A stretch of DNA of 27,444 nt. Source: Eubacterium sp. CAG:252 (lineage in GTDB: Bacteria > Bacillota > Clostridia > Lachnospirales > Lachnospiraceae). The stretch covers positions 1 to 27,444 of the forward strand of contig FR886275.1 in assembly GCA_000436535.1 (NCBI GenBank), given 5' to 3'. Within the stretch, counting starts at the first letter, position 1, and each line of letters begins with the position of its first letter. Under the pieces are notes generated by a model, which saw only the letters and a program-made list of their open reading frames with translations, ran no database searches and had not been told where the DNA came from. Below are positions 6,915 through 14,567 of this stretch, in pieces. Made by a program: the position numbers and the translations under genes.

Positions 6915-7076
6915 CTATTTTCCAACCGGTTCAAGCTGTCCATCGTAAGCCTTTCTTACCGCAATCGCAAGCTGTCCGGAACATGAGGTAGGTCTTCTTC
7001 CGCACTTTATATCGCCAAGCTTACTCTCTATATCTTCCACTGTCCAGCCGTCAAGAATTCTTTCTATGTACACAAT
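6915..7076 (-). pseudogene. TSCPD-domain protein, C-terminal fragment
   Basis: An open stretch of about 53 codons reading ERILDGWTVEDIESKLGDIK, then CGRRPTSCSGQLAIAVRKAY and a stop at 6915. The CG-x3-TSC-x2-QLA pattern matches the C-terminal motif of TSCPD-domain proteins. The upstream half (the GGC-x-GN motif region) is absent and an in-frame stop precedes it at 7077-7079. Truncated; function of full-length proteins is poorly known. Confidence 0.6.
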
Positions 7077-7550
7077 CTATTGTCAATAGGTTGTGCGCAA
7101 TTTATTTTATTATTTTGATTTTAAATATAATATAACAGGATAAATACTAATGCCTTTTACTTATTTATTGACATTTTTCATATAAGAAATATAATTATTA
7201 TATTGACGAAACTGAATTAGTATTATTATATTAATCTAACCAATATAGAAATTATTATCTATATAATACATAAAGCATTATCTATAAATTAACAAATTTA
7301 AAATATCACATAATTCTATGTGTGCTATAAAGATTTATCTTTTATGATTTGTTTAAATGTATCTTCGTCAATAATAAATTTTTTTATCACTCAGATACAT
7401 TTTAATAGATTATGCAAAATATATTTTTCTAATGCATCTCATTTTAAATTTGCTCATTTATAAGTTATTATATTAACTTAATTGAAATATAAAGAGGAAT
7501 AAAATATCCTTGAAATAGGTAAAAAGACTTAATTAATTAGGAGGGAAACT
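7077..7550. other. 474-bp AT-rich gap with a palindromic repeat
   Basis: No coding sequence is supported. It holds the palindromic element at 7282-7464 and the leader of the HxlR gene. The base composition is strongly AT and no clear consensus promoter was found. Confidence 0.6.
7282..7464. repeat. MITE-like palindromic repeat, copy 1 (both arms)
   Basis: Terminal arms CTATAAATTAACAAATTT (left) and AAATTTGCTCATTTATAAG (right) continue inward as about 80-base imperfect inverted repeats meeting near AGATACATTTTAATAGATTA at 7393. The right arm matches the copy at 11417-11570 and the half copy at 27250. No coding capacity. Confidence 0.65.
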
Positions 7551-7877
7551 ATGCTGACAAAGGAAGAATTACCTGAATGTCCTGTAGCAACAACCGTGCA
7601 GCTTATCGGCAGCAAGTGGAAGCTGCTTATTATAAGAAATCTGCGTATGCGCCCTTGGAGATTTAACGAACTAAAAAAAGACCTTGACGGAATAAGCCAG
7701 AAAGTGCTCACTGACAGTCTCCGCTCTATGGAAGAAGACGGGCTTATAACACGTACTGTATATCCGGAAGTGCCACCACGCGTTGAATATACACTCAGCG
7801 AATTAGGTCAGTCTATGAGCCCTATTCTTGATGCTATGCAACAGTGGGGAACTAATTATAAGAATTCATTTAATTAG
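7551..7877 (+). CDS. HxlR-family winged-helix transcriptional regulator
   Basis: A 108-residue protein with the HxlR signature: ECPVATTVQLIGSKWKLLII at residues 7-26 (the conserved Cys and GSKW), RFNELKKDLDGISQKVLTD, LRSMEEDGLITR, and YPEVPPRVEYTLSELG. It binds DNA as a dimer; members often respond to electrophiles or redox stress through the N-terminal Cys. The start ATG has AGGAGG six bases upstream. Its 3' end overlaps, convergently, a remnant of an FMN-binding protein, and it is the only intact gene in a 2.7-kb stretch of remnants, so its original target may be lost. Confidence 0.92.
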   Translation: MLTKEELPECPVATTVQLIGSKWKLLIIRNLRMRPWRFNELKKDLDGISQKVLTDSLRSMEEDGLITRTVYPEVPPRVEYTLSELGQSMSPILDAMQQWGTNYKNSFN

Positions 7878-7965
7878 AAGTGTGCTCAAGATATTTTGCA
7901 ACAGCATTTTTTATTGCATTTGACGTAACCATTGCGCCTGATACATCATCTATATCAGGCGTTTT
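7870..7965 (-). pseudogene. FMN-binding domain protein, C-terminal fragment
   Basis: The minus frame reads PDIDDVSGAMVTSNAIKNAV then AKYLEHTSN and stop. D-x-VSGA-x-VTSNA is the C-terminal flavinylation/FMN-binding motif of FMN_bind domains. Nothing recognisable lies upstream, where the frame runs into an A/T tract after about 31 codons. The 3' end overlaps the HxlR gene tail by 8 bases. This is a deletion remnant. Confidence 0.7.
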
Positions 7966-7968
7966 TTT
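7935..7968 (+). terminator. hairpin terminator after HxlR gene
   Basis: CGCCTGATA (7935-7943), 9-base loop, TATCAGGCG (7953-7961), then seven T. The stem is formed by the former coding sequence of the FMN-binding remnant on the opposite strand, so it may be a fortuitous terminator. Confidence 0.65.
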
Positions 7969-7988
7969 ATTATTTTCTAATTATACCC

Positions 7989-8240
7989 CTACTCAAACCT
8001 CCACGTCTGCCCCTGTGTCTTTAACGGATAACTTATAATGCTTGAAAGTGTACTTCCAAAGAGCACCAGAATAACCATATTATTAAAAGCAGACGTATAA
8101 GAGTCTTTATAAACCTTTGCTAAAAATGTGGCATATAAAACTATAAGAATTAAAGGGGTTATCATTGATGAAAATAACATTCCCTTATCTTTAAAAAATA
8201 ATTTACGGTTTCTGTCTACAAGCGCAGCTACTTCTCTCAT
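7989..8240 (-). pseudogene. ABC-2 type permease remnant (internal deletion)
   Basis: Residues 1-52 match the start of ABC-2 drug/antibiotic permeases: MREVAALVDRNRKLFFKDKG then MITPLILIVLYATFLAKVY. After SAF the sequence jumps to a mid-protein segment, NNMVILVLFGSTLSSIISYPLKTQGQ, and stops nine codons later. About 100 residues between the segments and the C-terminal third are absent compared with the usual about 280 residues. AAGGTGG precedes the ATG, so the remnant may still be translated. Confidence 0.75.
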
Positions 8241-8365
8241 TACTGTCCACCTTTCTTTACTCTGAAGCTTAAGTCATTAACTGCCTTGACATCACCAAAG
8301 CTTTTATTTAGATGTTCTATTTCTATAATATCTATATACTTTTTTCTTATCACGTCTACACTCAT
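8240..8365 (-). pseudogene. ABC transporter ATPase, N-terminal remnant
   Basis: A 41-codon frame from ATG 8365: MSVDVIRKKYIDIIEIEHLN, then KSFGDVKAVNDLSFRVKKGGQ and stop. This is the first strand region of an ABC ATPase ending just where the Walker A loop should begin. The stop TAA overlaps the permease ATG (TAATG), the normal junction of such pairs, so the last codons probably derive from the true C-terminus and the whole catalytic core was deleted. Confidence 0.75.
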
Positions 8366-8404
8366 AACAGTAAGTTGCATTTTTAGCATACTAAGTTGCA
8401 TAAT

Positions 8405-8515
8405 TTACATAGATATATTGGCGTTATTTATCAAAATATATGTGTTACACAAACAAAATTTACCTAAAACTCCAACTATAACTGCATATAAAAGAAGTGT
8501 CATTATTCCTGCCAT
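8405..8515 (-). CDS. small hydrophobic peptide ORF (36 aa), possibly a remnant
   Basis: ATG 8515 has a strong AAGGAGGGG ribosome site. The product is MAGIMTLLLYAVIVGVLGKF followed by a Cys-containing tail CLCNTYILINNANISM. One membrane helix is likely. No family is recognised. The good ribosome site in a region of remnants suggests the truncated start of a former membrane protein. Confidence 0.35.
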   Translation of the reverse strand: MAGIMTLLLYAVIVGVLGKFCLCNTYILINNANISM

Positions 8516-8596
8516 ATATAACCCCTCCTTATTCTCATAACTCAATAAACACATTTAAAGAATAACATAAAATAAATCTTCCCCTTGTAAATTAAT

Positions 8597-8640
8597 CGGG
8601 CTGTGCAATATTTTAAATCTGCTTACATATAATTATAATC
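8597..8640. repeat. MITE-like repeat, partial copy
   Basis: CTGTGCAATATTTTAAATCT followed by GCTTACATATAATTATAAT resembles the right arm of the copy at 11417-11570 (TTGTGCAATATTTTAAATTT then GCTCATTTATAGTTATAA). Confidence 0.4.
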
Positions 8641-8673
8641 GTATAATACAGTTAAAGAATTAATAAGTCAATA

Positions 8674-9090
8674 TTATACACTTTTATCCTTCATAAGAAA
8701 TGCCGAATTAATTATTACAAATACTGACCCTGTATTATGTACAAGTGCGCCTATAACCGGATTAAGTATGCCTGTCATCGCAAGCACAATGGCTACAAAG
8801 TTAAGCAGCATTGAAAATGTAAGGTTGAACTTTATCTTTGTCATCATCCTCTTTGATAATGCAAACAAATGTGGAAGTTCCTTCACCTCATCATCAACAA
8901 GTGCTATATCTGCCGCGTCCACAGCAATATCACTTCCAACACCTCCCATGGCTATTCCCACAGTTGCATCAAAAGGAAGGTCTGGTATAACCTTAAATAT
9001 ACTTAACAGGAGTGCTATACCTGATATTATAAGAAATGTTATATCCTTTTTAACTCCTCCCCATTCTAATAATTCTTCTAACTTTTTCAT
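8674..9090 (-). pseudogene. heavy-metal P1B-type ATPase, in-frame internal deletion
   Basis: A 138-residue frame that fuses the two ends of a metal ATPase. Residues 1-42 (MKKLEELLEWGGVKKD, a membrane helix, DLPFDA) are the start; residues 43-138 (VGIAMGGVGSDIAVDAADIA, then DEVKELPHLFALSKRM, GILNPVIGALVHNTGSVFVI) are the end of the P domain and the last two helices. The CPx/SPC metal site, the DKTGT phosphorylation site and the nucleotide domain are all missing, about 450 residues. It cannot pump. The upstream promoter carries a CsoR-type operator, implying copper or a related metal as the former substrate. Confidence 0.85.
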
Positions 9091-9129
9091 TATACAACCT
9101 CTTTTGCTTATCCATTGTTAAAATGTCAT

Positions 9130-9158
9130 TTTATACCTATGTGGGTATATGCTGTCAA
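9130..9158 (-). promoter_or_regulatory. promoter with CsoR-type operator in front of the ATPase remnant
   Basis: Minus strand TTGACA (9158-9153), 17-bp spacer, TATAAA (9135-9130). The spacer contains TATACCC, ACAT, AGGTATA (9149-9132), one mismatch from the ATACCC-n4-GGGTAT pattern known for CsoR repressors. A csoR gene lies about 340 bases away on the same strand. Confidence 0.75.
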
Positions 9159-9354
9159 CATAAAGCCCAAAATTATATTGATAATTATTTTCAATATAAC
9201 CAATTCTTCTCTTTAATATATTGATAACTATAATTCGGGAAATTAAAATATTGTATAATTCTATCCTTGCCGCGATGATATATTTTTATATTTTATTAAA
9301 TATATTTAGAATATTGATGAAATAACTTATTTTTAACTAAAATACATTTATATC

Positions 9355-9395
9355 AAAAAAAACCCCTGCCATCATCTTCCTCAATGATAGCAGGG
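9355..9395 (-). terminator. rho-independent terminator downstream of csoR
   Basis: Minus strand CCCTGCTATCAT, 8-base loop, ATGATGGCAGGG followed by GTTTTTTTT. Strong GC stem with eight or more T. Confidence 0.85.
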
Positions 9396-9416
9396 TAGTG
9401 TATTGTCACATTTTAA

Positions 9417-9491
9417 TAATGTCAGGCTCATAAGTTCACAATTCTTTCATTCCGATACGAATTATCTTGTGACCTTCTGACCCTGACATTA
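9417..9491 (-). other. 75-nt hairpin (25-bp arms) directly after csoR
   Basis: Arms 9417-9441 and 9467-9491 pair over 25 bp with three mismatches, starting TAATGTCAGG and ending CCTGACATTA, around a 25-base loop containing ATTCCGATACGAAT. It begins about 6 bases after the csoR stop and lies before a separate terminator, so it is not needed for termination. Possible mobile palindromic element or mRNA stabiliser. Confidence 0.6.
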
Positions 9492-9496
9492 TATAA

Positions 9497-9769
9497 TTAC
9501 TGCATATTAGCAAATCTTTCTATCGCCTTTGTAAAGTTCTTTATTTCTTCTTCGTCACCACTTTCAAGCGCATCCTTTATACAGTGATTGATATGTCCCT
9601 CAAGAACTACCTGTCCACACTTATTAAGTGCTGACTTGGCTGCATTTAACTGTGATAATATGTCTTCACAGGGAACATCCTCATCTATCATCCTGTCTAT
9701 CGCCTGAACCTGTCCTATTATCTTTTTTAATCTTCTATGAAGATTATCTGAGTCCATACATTTTTTCAT
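9497..9769 (-). CDS. csoR: CsoR/FrmR-family metal-sensing repressor
   Basis: A 90-residue all-helical repressor. Residues 9-30 carry NLHRRLKKIIGQVQAIDRMI, the family DNA-contact helix. Metal ligands are visible as Cys34 (VPCEDI), His59 and Cys63 (GHINHC), the C-x24-H-x3-C arrangement of copper(I)-sensing CsoR. Start: ATG 9769 has GGAGAG four bases upstream; the ATG at 9781 is part of that ribosome site region. It lies 33 bases after metF on the same strand. A matching operator stands in front of the inactivated P-type ATPase. Confidence 0.92.
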   Translation of the reverse strand: MKKCMDSDNLHRRLKKIIGQVQAIDRMIDEDVPCEDILSQLNAAKSALNKCGQVVLEGHINHCIKDALESGDEEEIKNFTKAIERFANMQ

Positions 9770-9802
9770 AATTCTCTCCATTCACAAGCTGATTTATTAC
9801 TT

Positions 9803-10672
9803 CTATCTCTTAATAATCTCCGAAAGATTATCCTGTATAGCCTTTGCTATCTCCGGCTTATTCATAGAATATATATGTATATGATTAACTCCATTCGCTA
9901 TAAGGTCTATAATCTGGTCTGTTGCGTATGCAACACCTGCCTGACTCATTGCACTTTCAGTATCACCAAATCTGTCCACTATATTCTTGAAACGCTCAGG
10001 TACATTACAGCCTGAAAGCTTCACTGCATTTTTAACCTGTGCTCTCTTAGTTATAGGCATAATTCCCGGAATTACAGGAACTGTTATGCCTGCTTCTCTT
10101 ATTCTGTACATAAAGTTAAAGAATATATTATTGTCAAAAAACATCTGTGTTGTAAGATACTCACATCCGGCTTCTACTTTTCTTTTAAGACCTTCTATGT
10201 CAGCATTTCTGTCTGCCGAATCGGGATGTACTTCTGGGTAGCAGGCTCCACCAACACAGAAATCTCCGCATGCCTTTATAAGTTCTGCAAGTTCTGATGC
10301 ATGAGCAAAGTCAGTAAACACTTCTCCTTCATAATCTCTTGGAATATCTCCTCTTAATGCAAGTATATTTTCTATGCCTGCTGCCTTCATATCAGAAAGT
10401 GCCTGCCTTATACTGTCCTTACCTGCACATACACAGGTAAGATGTGCTATCGTTGCAACATCATATTTTTTCTGAATTTCTTCTGCAAGTCTTATAGTAA
10501 GTCCCTTAGTGCTTCCTCCCGCTCCATAAGTGACACTCATATAGCTTGGATTAAGTGCTGCTATCTGCGTTGCAGCCGCCTCCACCTGCGCAAAGTCTGT
10601 ATCCTTCTTTGGTGGAAATACTTCAAATGATAACGTTGGTTTATCCTGTTTTAATACTTCACTGATTTTCAT
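9803..10672 (-). CDS. metF: methylenetetrahydrofolate reductase
   Basis: A 289-residue TIM-barrel flavoprotein that reduces 5,10-methylene-THF to 5-methyl-THF for methionine synthesis or one-carbon flow. Motifs: SFEVFPPKKD near residue 15, SVTYGAGGST, HLTCVC, LALRGDIP, FCVGGACYPEVHP, LTTQMFFDN, PVIPGIMPIT and HIYSMN at the C-terminus. Length is typical of bacterial MetF. AAAGGAA lies eight bases before ATG. The gene stands apart from other methionine genes; the 174-base region upstream shows no recognisable SAM riboswitch. Confidence 0.96.
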   Translation of the reverse strand: MKISEVLKQDKPTLSFEVFPPKKDTDFAQVEAAATQIAALNPSYMSVTYGAGGSTKGLTIRLAEEIQKKYDVATIAHLTCVCAGKDSIRQALSDMKAAGIENILALRGDIPRDYEGEVFTDFAHASELAELIKACGDFCVGGACYPEVHPDSADRNADIEGLKRKVEAGCEYLTTQMFFDNNIFFNFMYRIREAGITVPVIPGIMPITKRAQVKNAVKLSGCNVPERFKNIVDRFGDTESAMSQAGVAYATDQIIDLIANGVNHIHIYSMNKPEIAKAIQDNLSEIIKR

Positions 10673-10846
10673 ATATGCAATTCCTTTCGTTTGTATATTG
10701 ATATTTTTATTGATAATCGAATAAGTTTTATTCTAAAGCTGTCCGTATCAATACCAATCTGCTTCTAATATTAAATAAAATCTACAAATCAGTTAATTAT
10801 TCTAAGTATAAGTTACTATTAATTTTACATATTTGCAAATCTTATA

Positions 10847-11389
10847 TTATAAATAATAACAGTTAATTACATCAACAGTTTCCGCTAAATCAGAAGCGAA
10901 ATATATATCCTTCTGGCGTTCCTTAGCAGATAACCCCATCTTAATCATATGTGACAGCATTTCTTTCATACTGTCATAATATCCATTGAGATTGTAGAAT
11001 ATGCATGGTGCAGAAAGCTGGTTAAGAGATAACTTGGACATAACCTCTGTTATCTCCTCCAGCGTTCCTGTTCCGCCCGGAAATGCTATAAATGCATCAC
11101 CAAGCTCTATCATCTTTGTCTTTCTCTCAGTCATATCTTTAGTTACAATCAGCTCTGTTATCTCGTCATACTGAACCTCTGCCTCTACAAAAAACTGTGG
11201 TTCAACACCGATTACCCTGCCACCTGCCATAAGCACGCTTTCTGCAAGCTCGCCCATTAGCCCTGTCTTAGAACCTCCGTACACAAGTGTATGTCCATTC
11301 GTGCCTATCCATTCTCCAAGCTCTCTTACTGCTGTTGTAAATGTATTATCTATACCTTTATTAGCTCCCAAATATACCGTTATATTCAC
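10847..11389 (-). CDS. LOG family protein (TIGR00730-type nucleoside monophosphate phosphoribohydrolase)
   Basis: A 180-residue Rossmann-fold protein. YGGSKTGLMG near residues 38-47 and PGGTGTLEE near 104-112 are the family substrate motifs; ERKTKMIELGDAFIAFPGG joins them. Characterised members cleave cytokinin-type or other nucleoside 5'-monophosphates to base and ribose phosphate; the bacterial role is often unclear. The start is GTG with AAGGTGG seven bases upstream. Single gene between metF and the helicase gene. Confidence 0.9.
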   Translation of the reverse strand: MNITVYLGANKGIDNTFTTAVRELGEWIGTNGHTLVYGGSKTGLMGELAESVLMAGGRVIGVEPQFFVEAEVQYDEITELIVTKDMTERKTKMIELGDAFIAFPGGTGTLEEITEVMSKLSLNQLSAPCIFYNLNGYYDSMKEMLSHMIKMGLSAKERQKDIYFASDLAETVDVINCYYL

Positions 11390-11416
11390 TTTTTATCCAC
11401 CTTATTCATTTTTATA

Positions 11417-11570
11417 TTATAACCTATAAATGAGCAAATACAGAAAAATGCACAAAAATATTTTGCTTTTGTTTGTACTTCAGATACATTTTAATAGATT
11501 ATGAAAAATCTGTTTTTCTGACACGGATATAATTGTGCAATATTTTAAATTTGCTCATTTATAGTTATAA
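11417..11570. repeat. MITE-like palindromic repeat, copy 2
   Basis: Terminal inverted repeats TTATAACCTATAAATGAGCAAAT (left, from 11417) and ATTTGCTCATTTATAGTTATAA (right, to 11570) differ by one indel. The right two thirds (from CTTCAGATACATTTTAATAG at 11478) matches the right arm of the copy at 7282-7464. Non-coding. Confidence 0.7.
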
Positions 11571-11629
11571 CAAAACATATCAACACTTCATAAAATGCCA
11601 TATTTACGACTCTTTATTTATTGCCGTTT

Positions 11630-13735
11630 CTACAGGGAATTAAGTTCGGCCCTGAACATAATTCTCCTTGTCCCTCTTATATTCTCAAACTGAATTTCAT
11701 ATGTCTGTGTCATCTTATCTATCTTTATAATCTCACCCACGCCGAACACCTTATGCCTTACTTTATCACCCACAGCAAATACAGCCTTAGGCAGCATCTG
11801 CTCTGTTTCACCGTGAATGACAATCCTGCTGCCATTGATACACTCTAGAAGATTAGTGTCTATGTCGCTTAAAAATGCAGATGGTCTTACATAAAATCTG
11901 GCATCCCTTTTCCGGTAACTGCTAAGATACAACATATTCTTAGCCCTTGTTATTGCAACATATAGCAGTCTTCTTTCTTCCTCGAATTCGTCCTCGTTAC
12001 GCAGTCTGTTGCTTGGAAACTGTCCTTCAACTAATCCCGGAACGAATACCGTATCAAACTCAAGCCCTTTTGATGTGTGAATAGTCATAACCCTTACAAC
12101 ATTATATTCACCATCCTCGTCCTGAGCAGAAAATAGTGCAAAATGACTTAAAAGGTCAGCAAGCTCCACTTTTTCCTGATTATCATCTTCAAGTGCCGTT
12201 ATAGTCCTTATAAGCTCTGATACATTATCAAGCCTTGTCTGGTCTATATCCTGCTCAAGTGCTTCCCTGTATCCCATATCAAGGCACTGGTTTACTATAT
12301 CCGTACAACTGTAATCCTTATATGTGCCATGAAGCCTTACGATATCCTCATAATAACCAATAACTGCTTTCTGTGTTACCTCACCCTCTGCTATCAGCTT
12401 TCCAAGCGCCTTAAAAAGGCTGCAGCCTTCTGCCTCCGCCACATTTTTAAGCTTCTCGACTGATTTCTTGCCAAAGCCTCTCCTCGGTCTTGATATTGTA
12501 TACAAAAGGTCCATATCCGTAAGACCATAAACCATACGCATATAAGAAAGTACTGTTCTTATCTCTTCGCTCTCATAAAACTTAGCACCGCTCAATATCC
12601 TGTAAGGAATTTTTCTTTTAACAAATGCTTCCTCCAATGACCTCGTCTGTGATGCTGCCCTGACAAGCACCACATTATCACTGTACTTCATATTCCTGGC
12701 AATATTATCAAGTATAGTGTCAGCTATCCAGAGTGACTCCTTTTCCTCTGTATCAGGCGCATTAAATACCGGCTTTCTTCCATCCGGACGATGTGATATC
12801 ATCTGCTTTTCAATCCTGTTCTGGTTAGCCGATATAAGTGACTTTGCTGCATCAACTATCTGCGGCGTACTCCTGAAATTCTCTGTAAGATAATAATCCT
12901 TTGCGTCCTCGTGCGTTACATCGAACTTTATCATATACTCCGGGTCTGAACCACGCCACGTATATATATTCTGGTCATCATCCCCCACAACAAACAGGTT
13001 CTGATACATTCCACTAAGAATACCAAGTAACATATCCTGCTTTCTGTTGACATCCTGATACTCATCACACAGCACGTACTGGCACTTTTCCTGCCAGCGT
13101 ATACGTACATCCTCATCCCTGTTTAATATATAAAGTGTAAAGTTAATGAGGTCCTCAAAATCCAGTGCGTAATTATCACACTGTCTTTTAAGATAATTAT
13201 AAAATATTTTTTTATCAGCGTTTTTTTCATATGCCGCATGTCTTTTAAGCTCTGCCTTGTCATAGCTTGCCATAAGCTCAACATAAGACATATCCTGCTT
13301 TATCATATCAATATCGTTCATTATCTTCTTTGCAGTCTTGTCCTTAAGCGATATTCCCATATCCTCTGCCACATTTTTAATCATATCAGTCTGTGCTTTC
13401 TTATCAAGAATAGTGAATGTCTTAGGAAATGTAACCCTGTGAATTTCCTCCTTAAGAAACATATTGCAATATCCGTGGAATGTCCCAGTAAAGCAGTTGG
13501 CATTATCTCCGACTATCTCTCTTAATCTGTGCTTCATCTGCGCTGCCGCTTTATTAGTAAATGTGAGCGCAACTATAGATGATGGCTCTACGAAAAGTTC
13601 TGTTATAAGATATGCTATCCTGTATGTTAATACAAATGTTTTTCCTGAACCCGGAACAGAGGATACTCTTATATTACCCTCTGTTTCAGTCATAGCTTTA
13701 ACCTGTTCTTTAGTAGCCTTCTTAGGTATGTCCAT
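11630..13735 (-). CDS. UvrD/PcrA-like superfamily 1 DNA helicase
   Basis: A 701-residue ATP-dependent 3'-5' helicase. Walker A VPGSGKT near residue 30, LTFTNKAA, motif II DEYQDVN, motif III GDDDQNIYTWRGSD, motif IV ENFRSTPQIV, motif V VMTIHTSKGLEFD, motif VI LLYVAITRAKN. The C-terminal end (VGDKVRHKVFGVGEIIKI and following) is the Tudor-like domain seen in PcrA that contacts RNA polymerase. At 701 residues it is shorter than many PcrA, so it may be PcrA or a second UvrD-like helicase. Start ATG 13735 has GAGG six bases upstream; the ATG at 13747 contains that site. Confidence 0.93.
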   Translation of the reverse strand: MDIPKKATKEQVKAMTETEGNIRVSSVPGSGKTFVLTYRIAYLITELFVEPSSIVALTFTNKAAAQMKHRLREIVGDNANCFTGTFHGYCNMFLKEEIHRVTFPKTFTILDKKAQTDMIKNVAEDMGISLKDKTAKKIMNDIDMIKQDMSYVELMASYDKAELKRHAAYEKNADKKIFYNYLKRQCDNYALDFEDLINFTLYILNRDEDVRIRWQEKCQYVLCDEYQDVNRKQDMLLGILSGMYQNLFVVGDDDQNIYTWRGSDPEYMIKFDVTHEDAKDYYLTENFRSTPQIVDAAKSLISANQNRIEKQMISHRPDGRKPVFNAPDTEEKESLWIADTILDNIARNMKYSDNVVLVRAASQTRSLEEAFVKRKIPYRILSGAKFYESEEIRTVLSYMRMVYGLTDMDLLYTISRPRRGFGKKSVEKLKNVAEAEGCSLFKALGKLIAEGEVTQKAVIGYYEDIVRLHGTYKDYSCTDIVNQCLDMGYREALEQDIDQTRLDNVSELIRTITALEDDNQEKVELADLLSHFALFSAQDEDGEYNVVRVMTIHTSKGLEFDTVFVPGLVEGQFPSNRLRNEDEFEEERRLLYVAITRAKNMLYLSSYRKRDARFYVRPSAFLSDIDTNLLECINGSRIVIHGETEQMLPKAVFAVGDKVRHKVFGVGEIIKIDKMTQTYEIQFENIRGTRRIMFRAELNSL

Positions 13736-13747
13736 ATTAATCCTCAT

Positions 13748-14154
13748 TTCCTGCTTATATCCAATAAAGAATTCTCAATAAATTGTAACACACATACTCA
13801 TATACTTCAAACATTTGTTCGTAAAGCTTTTTCTATCTGGCACAGGTCAAAATCGCATATTTATATCACATTATAATAATGTCAGTTTATAAACTTATCA
13901 AGCTCTCTTGTTACATTTTCTCTTGTCTTAAACTTAGGTTCATCGTACACATTTCAAGCCTGTATTTCTTTATCATATATTATCCTCATTCTTAAAATAT
14001 ACTTGTATTCTGTTATCAACGCTTACTTATTTAAATATAGTATTAAATACATTTATACTCATACTCAATTTCTATGTTTTAAACACAGATATACTATAAC
14101 TTTCCTGTATTGCACCAGTACATCCGCTGTTCCTTTCGTACTTTGCAATCACAT
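13748..14154. other. 407-bp AT-rich gap
   Basis: No intact gene is supported. It contains a short vestigial frame (13882-13989, listed separately) and otherwise AT-rich sequence without clear hairpins or promoters. Confidence 0.5.
13882..13989 (-). pseudogene. vestigial unidentified ORF with internal stop
   Basis: In one frame: MRIIYDKEIQA, TGA, then NVYDEPKFKTRENVTRELDK and FIN with a stop. The charged, Lys/Glu-rich second part looks like genuine coding sequence, but no family is recognised. Confidence 0.3.
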
Positions 14155-14433
14155 TTATCTTAATGCTATATAAACCACACACACTACAATAATCTGTACA
14201 GCAAGTATAACCGGCACACCTATCCTGAACTTATTATGCTTAGTCTTATGCCTTACTGTATACATAGCAAGCAGTGCGCCCACTGAACCTCCGATAACTG
14301 CCAGCAGTATAAGTGTGCTTTCCCTTATTCTCCACTTATGATGCATCGACTTATACTTATCAATGGCATAGATTATATAGGTTATAATATTAATAAATAT
14401 AAGCCATATCAGTAATAATTTTAATAATCCCAT
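14155..14433 (-). CDS. DUF1294-family membrane protein
   Basis: A 92-residue protein with three likely membrane helices: residues 5-23, 37-60 and 73-90. Between the first two is YAIDKYKSMHHKWRIRESTL, and after the second GGSVGALLAMYTVRHKTKH, both diagnostic of DUF1294 proteins (D-K-x-A/S, R-I-x-E, GG-x-GA, R-H-K-T-x-H). Function unknown; some members are fused to cold-shock domains, not here. Weak AGAGAAG ribosome site. It stands alone between an AT-rich gap and the ABC exporter terminator. Confidence 0.88.
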   Translation of the reverse strand: MGLLKLLLIWLIFINIITYIIYAIDKYKSMHHKWRIRESTLILLAVIGGSVGALLAMYTVRHKTKHNKFRIGVPVILAVQIIVVCVVYIALR

Positions 14434-14567
14434 TATTGTTCTTCTCTTTCATTATAATAATGCAACAGATTTTCTTCTAGAATACATTATATTCCACTTC
14501 CTGCACCTGAAGTCTATCACATAAAAATGGGGTATTCAATAAGTTTTATCACATTTTACGTAGAAAC

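Noticed and set aside
7935..7968. The hairpin as evidence against a coding remnant on the other strand
   Set aside because: The D-x-VSGA-x-VTSNA motif continues well beyond the hairpin, so coding origin is better supported; the terminator is treated as secondary.
8286..8540. 84-residue plus-strand ORF, hydrophobic and Ile/Ser-rich
   Set aside because: It runs antisense to the ABC ATPase remnant and the small ORF, has no ribosome site, and its composition is what an AT-rich antisense frame gives.
10673..10846. SAM riboswitch in front of metF
   Set aside because: Only 174 bases of AT-rich sequence with no recognisable conserved core.
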